Assembly: GCF_040676775.1 (NCBI RefSeq)
Contig: NZ_JBFAPP010000001.1
Span: 124,001 to 188,000, forward strand
From: Micromonospora_G sp040676775
GTDB taxonomy: Bacteria; Actinomycetota; Actinomycetes; Mycobacteriales; Micromonosporaceae
Direction of reading: 5' to 3'
DNA length: 64,000 bases
The notes under the pieces are model-generated. The model ran no database searches. It was not told the origin of the DNA and saw nothing but the letters and a program-made list of their open reading frames with translations. Of this stretch, positions 16,078 to 23,322 are shown piece after piece (position 1 is the stretch's first letter; the number at the start of each line of letters is the position of its first letter). Both the position numbers and the translations under genes were made by a program.

Positions 16078-16673
16078 TCGATGCCCTGCTGGCCCTTGCG
16101 GCCGGCATCCATCGGGTGCTTCACCTTGGTCATCTCGGTGACCAGGTCGGCGAGGTCGACCAGGTCCGGATGGGCGTCCCGGCCGGTGATCACCACGTGC
16201 TGGTTGCCCGGCCGGTCACGCAGCGTGGCGACCACGTCGTCGATGTCGATCCAGCCCCACTTGATCGGATAGGTGAACTCGTCCAGCACGTAGAAGCGGT
16301 ACGCCTCGGCGGCCAGGTCGCGTTTAATCTGGGCCCAGCCCTCGGCCGCCTCGACCGCGTGGTCACGCTCGGTGCCGGGGCGCTGGATCCAGGACCAGCC
16401 CTCGCCCATCTTGTGCCAGACCACGCTGCCGCCCTTGCCGCTCTCCCCGAGCGCACGCAGCGCGGTCTCCTCGCCGACCTTCCACTTCGGGCTCTTCACG
16501 AACTGGAAGACGGCGATCGGCCAACCGGCGCTCCAGGCCCGCAACGCCATCCCGAACGCCGCGGTCGACTTGCCCTTGCCCTGACCGGTGTGCACCGCCG
16601 TGACCGGCTGGCGGCGCCGCTCCCGGGTGGTGAGACCGTCGTCGGGTACCTGCTCCGGCTTGCCCTGGGGCAT
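16071..16673 (-). CDS. cobO: corrinoid adenosyltransferase
   Basis: 200 residues. Transfers the adenosyl group of ATP to the reduced cobalt of cob(I)yrinic acid a,c-diamide. Walker A is HTGQGKGKSTAAFG; GEGWSWIQ, VLDEFTYPIKWGWID and HVVITGRDAHPDLVDLADLVTEM follow in family order. It starts 1 base after the stop of the chelatase gene and overlaps cobB, in the middle of the operon. Confidence 0.93.
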   Translation of the reverse strand: MPQGKPEQVPDDGLTTRERRRQPVTAVHTGQGKGKSTAAFGMALRAWSAGWPIAVFQFVKSPKWKVGEETALRALGESGKGGSVVWHKMGEGWSWIQRPGTERDHAVEAAEGWAQIKRDLAAEAYRFYVLDEFTYPIKWGWIDIDDVVATLRDRPGNQHVVITGRDAHPDLVDLADLVTEMTKVKHPMDAGRKGQQGIEW

Positions 16674-16674
16674 G

Positions 16675-18690
16675 TCAGGCCGCCTTTCCGAGAGTGTGCA
16701 GCGCGTCCAGCGGGACGCAGTCGGCGTCGAGTGCGGTGGCGAGCCGCCGGGCCAGCCCGAGCCGGATCGGCCCGGACTCGCAGTCGACCACCACGGAGGC
16801 GACGTCGGCCAGCGACGGCACGACGGTCAACGGGTCCGGACCGCTGGTCGCCCGACCGTCCGTCACCACCACCAGCAGGGGCCGGCGGCGCGGGTCGCGG
16901 CGGCGTTCGGACTCCAGGGTCCGGGCCGCCTGGCGCAGGCCAGCGGCGAGCGGGGTACGGCCTCCGGTGCGCAGTTCGGCCAACCGCAGCACGCCGACCT
17001 CGTGGCTGGCGGTCGGTTCCAGCACCGTACTCGCCCCGGTGCCCCGGAACGTGATCATGCCGATCTTGTCCCGCCGCTGGTAGGCGTCGCGCAGCAGCGA
17101 CAGCACGGCGGTCTTCACCACCCGCATCCGGCGGCGCGCCGCCATCGACCCGGAGGCGTCGACCACGAAGAGCACCAGGTTCGCCTCCCGCCCGACGTGC
17201 ACCGCCTCGCGCAGGTCCGCTGCCGTGACCGTGCGGGCTCCGCGCCGGGCGGTGGCCAGCAGGGTGGCGGGCAGGTGCAGGCTGGTCAGCCGGCCGGCCG
17301 GCAGCCGGGCCCCGACCACCCGACCCCGCCGGGCGTACGCCGGGGAGCGGCGGCCGGTGTGCGCACCGGTCCCCCGTCCGCGTACGGCCAGCGCACGGGT
17401 CCGGTACGGGCTGGTCGCCGCGACCGTCGGCTGGTTTCCGGCGGTCGGCTGATCCGTCTTCTGCTCGTCCGTCCGCTGCTCCGGTACGGGTTGTTCGTCC
17501 GGGCCGGTCTGCTCCGGTCCGGTGGCCGCCGGGGGTGTCCCGTCGGACGAGTCCGGTCCCCGGTCGGGTCCGCCCGGTGGCGGGCCACCGTCGGGTCCCT
17601 CGGGCGGCCCGTCGGGCGGGCCACCGTCGGGATCGTCGTCGGGTCCGGCCGGCGGGTCCGGCTCCGGGTCGGCGTCCGCACCGTGCTCGCTCAGCAGTTC
17701 CTCGAGCTTCTCCTGGTCGGCGCCGGGCGGGTCGAGCGGGTCCCGGCGGCGGCGGTGCGGCAGGGCGAGCCTGGCCGCGGCGGCGACGTCGTCGGCGGTC
17801 ACCACGTCCCGGTCGTGCCAGGCGGCGAGCGCCACCGCGGTCCGGGCGACCACGATGTCGGCGCGCAACCCGTCCACCCCGTACGCGAGGCAGATGGTGG
17901 CGATCCGGTCCAGTTCCTGGTCGGGCAGCCGCACCCCGGGCAGGCGTCGACGGGCGACCGCGATCCGCTCGGCGAGTACGGCGTCCTCGTCGACCCAGCG
18001 TGCCGCGAAGCCCACCGGGTCCGTCTCGTACGCGAGCCGCCGCCGGACCACCTCGGCCCGGGGAGCCGTTTCCCGGGGTGCGGTCACCGCGACCACCAGC
18101 CCGAACCGGTCCACGAGTTGGGGGCGGGGTTCGCCCTCCTCCGGGTTCATCGTGCCGACGAGCAGGAACCGGGCGGCGTGCTTGACCGACACCCCGTCGC
18201 GTTCGACGTGCGCCCGACCCATCGCGGCGGCGTCCAGCAGCAGGTCCACCAGGTGGTCCGGCAGCAGGTTCACCTCGTCGACGTAGAGCACCCCGCGATG
18301 GGCGGAGGCGAGCAGCCCCGGCTCGTACGCCTTGATCCCGTCGGCCAGGGCACGTTGCAGGTCGAGGGTGCCGACCACCCGGTCCTCGGTGGCGCCGACC
18401 GGCAGCTCGACCAGGGTCGCGCGGCGCCGCAGGCCGACCACGCCCGGTTCGTGCGGGCCGTCCGGGCACTCGGAGTCCGGGTTGGCCGGGTCGCAGGCGA
18501 ACCGGCAGCCGGGGACCACGTCGACGTCGGGCAGCAGCGCGGCGAGCGCCCGGACGATGGTCGACTTGGCGGTGCCCTTCTCACCCCGGACGAGCACCCC
18601 GCCGATCGCCGGAGAAACCGCGTTGAGCAGCAGGGCCAGTCGCAGTTCGGCCAGGCCGACGACGGCGGAGAAGGGGTACGGCGGGGTCAT
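16675..18690 (-). CDS. fused ChlI-ChlD type chelatase subunit (putative cobaltochelatase)
   Basis: 671 residues. The N-terminal AAA+ part (about 1-330) has Walker A GEKGTAKSTIV, Walker B VLYVDEVNLLPDHLVD and sensor VGTMNPEEGEPRPQL. A Pro/Asp/Gly-rich acidic linker (about 335-430) is followed by a von Willebrand A domain (about 480-671) with the MIDAS motif DASGS and TDGRAT. It is the motor/adaptor of a metal chelatase; by context it should drive cobalt insertion together with a CobN-type subunit, which is not in this window. It is the first gene of the operon, behind the cobalamin riboswitch. ATG at 18690 overlaps the stop of a 9-codon leader as ATGA and has no good Shine-Dalgarno of its own. 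Confidence 0.88.
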   Translation of the reverse strand: MTPPYPFSAVVGLAELRLALLLNAVSPAIGGVLVRGEKGTAKSTIVRALAALLPDVDVVPGCRFACDPANPDSECPDGPHEPGVVGLRRRATLVELPVGATEDRVVGTLDLQRALADGIKAYEPGLLASAHRGVLYVDEVNLLPDHLVDLLLDAAAMGRAHVERDGVSVKHAARFLLVGTMNPEEGEPRPQLVDRFGLVVAVTAPRETAPRAEVVRRRLAYETDPVGFAARWVDEDAVLAERIAVARRRLPGVRLPDQELDRIATICLAYGVDGLRADIVVARTAVALAAWHDRDVVTADDVAAAARLALPHRRRRDPLDPPGADQEKLEELLSEHGADADPEPDPPAGPDDDPDGGPPDGPPEGPDGGPPPGGPDRGPDSSDGTPPAATGPEQTGPDEQPVPEQRTDEQKTDQPTAGNQPTVAATSPYRTRALAVRGRGTGAHTGRRSPAYARRGRVVGARLPAGRLTSLHLPATLLATARRGARTVTAADLREAVHVGREANLVLFVVDASGSMAARRRMRVVKTAVLSLLRDAYQRRDKIGMITFRGTGASTVLEPTASHEVGVLRLAELRTGGRTPLAAGLRQAARTLESERRRDPRRRPLLVVVTDGRATSGPDPLTVVPSLADVASVVVDCESGPIRLGLARRLATALDADCVPLDALHTLGKAA

Positions 18691-18716
18691 CGCCCGCTCA
18701 GGCGCGCAGAAGCCAT
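18687..18716 (-). CDS. 9-residue leader peptide coupled to the chelatase gene
   Basis: ATG at 18716 opens a frame MASARLSGR that ends with TGA at 18689-18687, sharing four bases (ATGA) with the start of the chelatase gene. A good Shine-Dalgarno-like GGAAGGGA lies just upstream of the leader and none before the chelatase ATG. Translation of the large gene therefore probably depends on the leader, and the riboswitch may act by hiding the leader ribosome site. This is inference from the sequence. Confidence 0.45.
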   Translation of the reverse strand: MASARLSGR

Positions 18717-18759
18717 GCTCAAGTCCCTTCCGCGGGTATCCACGCCCGCGTGTGGCTGG

Positions 18760-18930
18760 GTGTCACCGAGCGGTCGGAGTCTCCTGACTCCCGGATCGAC
18801 GCTTCCCCTCGACCTTCCGGCCGCTCGGCCGTGGCCCGTACGTGAGAGGTCACTCCCCGGTCACAGTGGCGGGACCGCCCCGGACTCGCACCGGGTTCCT
18901 CCGCGCACCGCTCGTGCAGGCCATGCTGTC
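18760..18930 (-). ncRNA. cobalamin (B12) riboswitch
   Basis: Read on the minus strand, the leader has the conserved cobalamin-aptamer blocks: CCGGTGCGAGTCCGG (18894-18880), CCCGCCACTGTGAC around 18873-18860 and the B12 box AGTCAGGAGACTCCGACC (18789-18772). It lies 44 bases before the leader peptide and 70 before the chelatase gene, so it should switch off the chelatase-cobO-cobB-cobE-cobL-cobM operon when adenosylcobalamin is abundant. TTGACG at 18956-18951 may be its -35 box. The ends are approximate. Confidence 0.92.
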
Positions 18931-19015
18931 CCACGGACCGGTCCGGCGTCAACGTGACCACCGCGACCGCGCGTCGCCCGGTTCGTCTTCCGCACCGACC
19001 GGGTAATCGACGTCC

Positions 19016-19474
19016 ATGGTCTTCTTCGGGAAACGTCGTCGGCCGCCGGTGCCGCTCTTCGTCGGTCTCGGGATCGCGGTGATCGTCGGGTTCGCGATCG
19101 CGACGGTGCAGGTGTGGCGCAATGACAACGCGTTGCGGGATCACGGTGAACGAACCACCGCCCGGGTGGTGGACGTCGGTGCGGGCAAGGCCAAACGGAC
19201 CGAGGTCGAGTTCCGTACGCCCGACGGCAGGCAGGTGCGGGCGTTGATCGGCCAGGGCGACGAGGCGTCCGGTCCCCAGCCGGCGGTCGGCGACGAGGTG
19301 CCGATCGTCTACGACCCGCAGGCTCCGGAAGCCGACGTCAACGACGCTCGCGCCGGTGAGAACCACGACACGGCGTACCTGTTGCTGGGTGCGACCCTCT
19401 TCGCCGGGATCGGGGTGTCGCTGGCAACCTGGGCGCTGGTCCGGGCCAACCGGCGGGACCGGGTGGGGGCATAG
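19016..19474 (+). CDS. DUF3592-type membrane protein
   Basis: 152 residues. Two transmembrane helices (about 12-30 and 118-138) flank a loop of about 85 residues with the pattern TTARVVDVG...VEFRTPDGRQVRA...VGDEVPIVYDPQAPEADV, the usual DUF3592 organisation. The loop is probably an extracytoplasmic beta-domain. The function is unknown. It is divergent from the cobalamin operon and stands alone. Confidence 0.75.
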   Translation: MVFFGKRRRPPVPLFVGLGIAVIVGFAIATVQVWRNDNALRDHGERTTARVVDVGAGKAKRTEVEFRTPDGRQVRALIGQGDEASGPQPAVGDEVPIVYDPQAPEADVNDARAGENHDTAYLLLGATLFAGIGVSLATWALVRANRRDRVGA

Positions 19475-19587
19475 TCGGCGGCAGCCGGGCCCCCGCTCGG
19501 CCGACCCGCGGTGGATCATGAACCCGCACCGGTCCGCCGGGTCGTCCTCGACCTGCCGGAGATCGAGTACCGGAACGGGGAGACGGA

Positions 19588-20511
19588 TTGAGCCGCGGAA
19601 ATGCCCTGAGACTCGCCCTGCTCGCCCTGATCTGGGGCTCCGGCTTCCTCTGGATCAAACTGGCACTGGACGGGTTCACACCGGTCCAACTCGTCCTGTT
19701 CCGGCTGCTGCTCGGGGTAGCGGTGCTGGCACCCATCGCCCTGCTACGGAGGATGCCCTTCCCGACCCGGCGCGGCATCTGGGCGCATCTTGTCGTCGCG
19801 GCGCTGTTCGCCAACGCGATCCCGTACACGCTCGTCGGATTCGGCGAGCAGACCGTGGGGTCGAACGTCGCCGGAGTCCTCAACGCGACCACACCGCTGT
19901 GGACGGTGCTGGTCGCCGTACTCGCCGGTACCGACCGGGCGGTGAGCCTCCGGCGCGGGATGGGCATCGCACTCGGTTTCGCCGGAACCGTGCTGATCTT
20001 CACGCCCTGGGAGTCGGCCGGTGACATCGCGAGTTGGGGCGGGCTGGCCTGCCTCGCCGCCGCGGCGAGCTATGGCGTCAGTTTCGTCTACATGGGCCGG
20101 TATCTCACCGGACGTGGCATTCCCCCGATGGTGCTGGCAGCCTGTCAGCTCGCCGCCGGGGCGGTACTGCTCACCCTCGCCCTGCCCTTCGGTGGCCTGA
20201 CCGCGCCGACGTGGGGCGTGGTGCCGGTCGGCAGCCTGCTGCTGCTCGGCACCGTCGGTACCGGGCTGGCCTACGTACTGAACTACCGCCTCATCGACGA
20301 CCTGGGATCGACCGTCGCGTCCACCACCACCTACCTTCTCCCCGTAGTCGCACTCTTCCTAGGCGCCCTAGCCCTCCACGAACCGGTAACCCTCCCCACC
20401 CTCACCGGCACAGCCCTGGTCCTAACCGCCACCTCCCTCATCCAAAACCACCCGAAGCACCCCGTCGATCATGAAGTTAACGACACCGTAGAGGCCGAAA
20501 ACCCGCGCTAA
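19588..20511 (+). CDS. EamA/DMT-superfamily transporter
   Basis: 307 residues with about ten predicted transmembrane helices in two EamA repeats (about 5-135 and 145-285). ALIWGSGFLWIKLALDGFTP at the start is typical of DMT exporters of amino acids or metabolites. The substrate is unknown. The start is TTG at 19588 with a GGGGAGA about 5 bases upstream; no ATG or GTG fits the first helix. The last residues (HPVDHEVNDTVEAENPR) come from the left arm of an intergenic inverted repeat and its loop, so the gene end has been shaped by that repeat. Confidence 0.85.
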   Translation: MSRGNALRLALLALIWGSGFLWIKLALDGFTPVQLVLFRLLLGVAVLAPIALLRRMPFPTRRGIWAHLVVAALFANAIPYTLVGFGEQTVGSNVAGVLNATTPLWTVLVAVLAGTDRAVSLRRGMGIALGFAGTVLIFTPWESAGDIASWGGLACLAAAASYGVSFVYMGRYLTGRGIPPMVLAACQLAAGAVLLTLALPFGGLTAPTWGVVPVGSLLLLGTVGTGLAYVLNYRLIDDLGSTVASTTTYLLPVVALFLGALALHEPVTLPTLTGTALVLTATSLIQNHPKHPVDHEVNDTVEAENPR

Positions 20512-20530
20512 CTTCATGATCAACGGGGTG
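20458..20530. repeat. 25-base inverted repeat between convergent genes
   Basis: The arm at 20458-20482 (containing cgatcatgaagttaacg) and the arm at 20506-20530 are reverse complements over 25 bases with two mismatches, around a 23-base loop. It covers the last codons of both convergent genes and should terminate transcription from both sides. GATCATGAAGTTA is AT-richer than its surroundings and looks like a mobile palindromic intergenic element. Confidence 0.8.
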
Positions 20531-21398
20531 GGGTGGCGGGGTGGGTGGGGAGGCCGGGGGTTTCGGTGTCCATCGCTAGGAGGGCGCCGTCTTGGGGGTG
20601 GCGGGGGGACAGGGAGTGGTGGGCGGTGGTGATGAAGAGGCGAGACAGGTTCGGGCCGCCCAGGCAGACGCTGGTGGGTTGGGCGGTTGGCAGGCGCAGC
20701 TCGCGATCCAGGGTGCCGTCGGGGCGGTAGCGGCGGACGGCGTACCCGCCCCAGAGGGCGACCCAGAGGTGGCCGGCGGCGTCGACCGTCATGCCGTCCG
20801 GGACACCCTCGTCGGGGGCGAGTCGCAGGAACGGCTGCCGACCGGAGAGATCCCCGGTACGCGGGTCGACGGCGAAGCGGTCCACCTCGCCCCGGGGCGT
20901 GTCGGCCAGGTACATGGTGGTGCCGGCGGCGTCGAACGCGGGCCCGTTGGCGATGGTCAGGCCGGTGACGACGGGTACCGGCGCACCCGACCCGGTGTAG
21001 CGGTAGAGGGTGCCGGCGCCGGGCGTGTTGTCGTACGCCATGCTGCCGGCCCAGAAACGGCCGTGCGGATCCGCGACCGCGTCGTTCATCCGCGCGGGTG
21101 AGGGATTGGCGCTCTCCAGGTCGGCGAGTTCGCGGTAGCCGTCGGTGCCGGTGAGCACGGCGATTCCGGTGCCGGTCGCGGCCACCCAGTCACCGGGCCG
21201 CCCGGCGATCGGCGCCACCGCGCCGAGCGGGGCGTCCAGCCGGCGGAGTTCCCGCAGCGGCGTGGGTGCCTCGCCGGTGGTCTCCAACAGCCGGCCGGCG
21301 AGCAGGTCGACCAGGACCAGCCGGCCGTCCACCCAACGGGCTCCCTCGCCCAACTCGAACCGGTCGTTACTCCACGGGGTCGGCTCGGTGAGCCGCAT
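20520..21398 (-). CDS. SMP-30/gluconolactonase-family sugar lactonase
   Basis: 292 residues forming a six-bladed beta-propeller of the SMP-30/LRE family. Metal-site motifs are present in order: ELGEGARWVDGRL near 15, ARMNDAVADPHGRFWAGSM near 100, ANGPAFDAAGTTMYLADT near 150 and VPDGMTVDAAGHLWVALW near 200. It should open a sugar 1,4- or 1,5-lactone; in this operon the natural substrate would be galactonolactone made by the sugar dehydrogenase. ATG at 21398 has GGAGGA 4 bases upstream. It is the last gene of the De Ley-Doudoroff-like operon, separated from the kinase gene by a 26-base tandem repeat. Confidence 0.85.
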   Translation of the reverse strand: MRLTEPTPWSNDRFELGEGARWVDGRLVLVDLLAGRLLETTGEAPTPLRELRRLDAPLGAVAPIAGRPGDWVAATGTGIAVLTGTDGYRELADLESANPSPARMNDAVADPHGRFWAGSMAYDNTPGAGTLYRYTGSGAPVPVVTGLTIANGPAFDAAGTTMYLADTPRGEVDRFAVDPRTGDLSGRQPFLRLAPDEGVPDGMTVDAAGHLWVALWGGYAVRRYRPDGTLDRELRLPTAQPTSVCLGGPNLSRLFITTAHHSLSPRHPQDGALLAMDTETPGLPTHPATPPR

Positions 21399-21438
21399 CG
21401 TTTCCTCCACAAGGGTGCTCAGCGGACAGCGGACGCAC

Positions 21439-21530
21439 GGGCGCCGCACGGATGGCAGGCAGAAGGGCGCCGCACGGATGGCGGGCACAAAGGCGCCGCA
21501 CGGATGGCGGGCACAAGGGCGCCGCGCGGA
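21439..21530. repeat. 26-base tandem repeat between kinase and lactonase genes
   Basis: Three full copies (21439-21464, 21465-21490, 21491-21516) and a 14-base part copy, unit gggcgccgcacggatggc followed by gggcacaa, with few changes between copies. It fills most of the 137-base gap between two genes of one operon. Confidence 0.9.
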
Positions 21531-21535
21531 GCGGT

Positions 21536-22684
21536 TCAGCGTACGGCGCTGCCGGGGGCGTGGTCGAGCAACGACAGCTCGGCGCGGGTGGGCAGCCCTT
21601 CCCAGTCGCCCCGGGTGGCGACCGCGAACGCGCCGGTGGTGACGGCCCGGTCCAGCCGTCCGGCCACGTCGAGCCCGTCGAGCAGCCCCGACAGCAGCCC
21701 GGCGACGAACGCGTCCCCGGCGCCGACGGTGTCGACCACCGGAACCGTACGGGCCGGGGCGTGCACGGTTCCCCGTCCGCTGTGGCTGGTGGCACCCTGC
21801 CCGCCGTGTTTGACCACCACCTCCGGCACACCCGCGGCGCACAGTGCGCCGACCGGGTCCGGATCATCGGTCAGTACGCCCAGTTCGTCGTCGGAGGCGA
21901 CCAGCAGGTCGATCGAGGGCAGCAGTGGACGCAGCGCGGCGGCAGCCCGCTCGACCGACCAGACCCGCTGCCGGTGGTTGACGTCGAGGCAGATCGTGGT
22001 CCCCGCGGCGCGGGCCGCGTCGACCGCCGCCAGCACCGCCGCGTACGGCTGCGTACCGAGCCCGGCGGTGATGCCGGTGACGTGCAGGATCCGGGGTGTC
22101 GAGGGGGCGTCGGCGAAGGCCGGCGACACGTCGTCGGGGCTCAGCCGTGAGCCGGCCGACCCGCTCCGGTAGTAGGTGACCCGGCTGATGTCGCCGACTC
22201 GCGCCTCGAACAGGATCAGTCCGGTCGGGGCGTCCGGCTCGATCCTGGCCAGTCCCAGGTCGACGCCTTCGGCGCGCAGCGTACGGCGGATCAGTTCGCC
22301 CGGTTCGTCGGCACCGGTCACCCCGATCCACCGCACCCGGTGACCGAGCCGGGCCAGACCGATCGCCACGTTCGACTCGGCACCGGCAACGGACAGCGAC
22401 AGTGTGCCGCCCAGGCGCAGCGGCGCCGCCGCCCGGAACGCGGCCATCGTCTCCCCGAGCGTCAACACGTCGAACCGAGAGGACACCCCGGAGGACGCAT
22501 CGGACCGGGAAGAACCGTCGGGCGTGGGAAAAACATCAGGCCCGGGAGAAACATCGAGCCCAGGAGGCCCGTCGAAGCCGGAAGCGCGGGGGCCGGCAAG
22601 AAAGCCGGGGATGTCGGTGCCGGCAGCGGAGACGTCGAGCCCGAGAAAGGGGCCGTCCGCGCCGGGGATCGGGGTGCCGGTCAC
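21536..22684 (-). CDS. PfkB-family 2-keto-3-deoxy sugar-acid kinase
   Basis: 382 residues. Ribokinase fold with LTLGETMAAFRA near 72, AGAESNVAIGLARLGH near 95 and the catalytic GAGDAFVAGLLSGL near 320. It matches 2-keto-3-deoxygluconate/galactonate kinases and should phosphorylate the dehydratase product for the aldolase. GTG at 22684 overlaps the aldolase stop as GTGA. The first 68 residues are an odd low-complexity extension (many Asp, Gly, Pro and Ser, with repeated GLDVS and PDV pieces) ahead of the conserved core, absent from typical kinases. A start inside at a GTG of FDVLTLG is possible but lacks a clear ribosome site. Confidence 0.85.
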   Translation of the reverse strand: MTGTPIPGADGPFLGLDVSAAGTDIPGFLAGPRASGFDGPPGLDVSPGPDVFPTPDGSSRSDASSGVSSRFDVLTLGETMAAFRAAAPLRLGGTLSLSVAGAESNVAIGLARLGHRVRWIGVTGADEPGELIRRTLRAEGVDLGLARIEPDAPTGLILFEARVGDISRVTYYRSGSAGSRLSPDDVSPAFADAPSTPRILHVTGITAGLGTQPYAAVLAAVDAARAAGTTICLDVNHRQRVWSVERAAAALRPLLPSIDLLVASDDELGVLTDDPDPVGALCAAGVPEVVVKHGGQGATSHSGRGTVHAPARTVPVVDTVGAGDAFVAGLLSGLLDGLDVAGRLDRAVTTGAFAVATRGDWEGLPTRAELSLLDHAPGSAVR

Positions 22685-23322
22685 GATGCCCCGCCGGCCG
22701 GGGCGACCGCCGTCATGGCGAGGAAGTCGGCCGCCCGTTGCCGGAGGGCGGAGAGGTCGCCGCCCCGGACCGCGTCGCCGACCAGGGGCGAGCCAACCCC
22801 GACCGCGATCGCGCCCCGGTCGAGGTAGTCGCGGGCACCGGCCGCGTCCACCCCGCCCACCGGTACGAACGCGGTCTGCGGGAACGGGTCACGCAGGGCG
22901 CGCAGGTAGTCGGGGCCACCGACCGAGGCGGGGAAGAGCTTGACCGCAGCCGCCCCGGCGGTGGTCGCCTGGACCACCTCGGTCGGGGTGAGTGCCCCGG
23001 CCAGCACCGGCAGTCCGAGCCGGGCGGCTTCGGCGATGCTGGGCGCGAGTGCCGGCGTCACCAGGTAGGTCGCACCGGCCTCGGCGGCGTCGGCGGCCTG
23101 CTCGGCGGTGAGTACGGTGCCGGCGCCGAGCCCGTACTCGGCGCCGAGGGCGGCACGGGCCCGGCGCAGCACCCCGAGGGCGTCGACGCTGGTCAGCGAC
23201 ACCTCGATCAGGTTGATCCCGCTGTCGGCCAGGGCCAGTACGGTCGCCAGCGCGGCGTCCGGGTCGCTCCCCCGGACGATCGCCAGCAGCCGGTGGGTAC
23301 GCAGGGAGTCGAGCAGGTTCAT
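22681..23322 (-). CDS. KDPG/KDPGal aldolase
   Basis: 213 residues, the usual length. Class I aldolase of the Eda/DgoA family: LAIVRGSDPDAALA at the start, the catalytic Glu in LIEVSLTS near 41, LGAGTVLT near 68 and the Schiff-base Lys in AAAVKLFPAS near 128, then VPVGGVDAAGARDYLDRGA. It cleaves 2-keto-3-deoxy-6-phospho-galactonate (or -gluconate) to pyruvate and glyceraldehyde 3-phosphate. ATG at 23322 shares ATGA with the end of the epimerase gene; its stop overlaps the kinase start. By context the galactonate form is likely. Confidence 0.9.
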   Translation of the reverse strand: MNLLDSLRTHRLLAIVRGSDPDAALATVLALADSGINLIEVSLTSVDALGVLRRARAALGAEYGLGAGTVLTAEQAADAAEAGATYLVTPALAPSIAEAARLGLPVLAGALTPTEVVQATTAGAAAVKLFPASVGGPDYLRALRDPFPQTAFVPVGGVDAAGARDYLDRGAIAVGVGSPLVGDAVRGGDLSALRQRAADFLAMTAVAPAGGAS

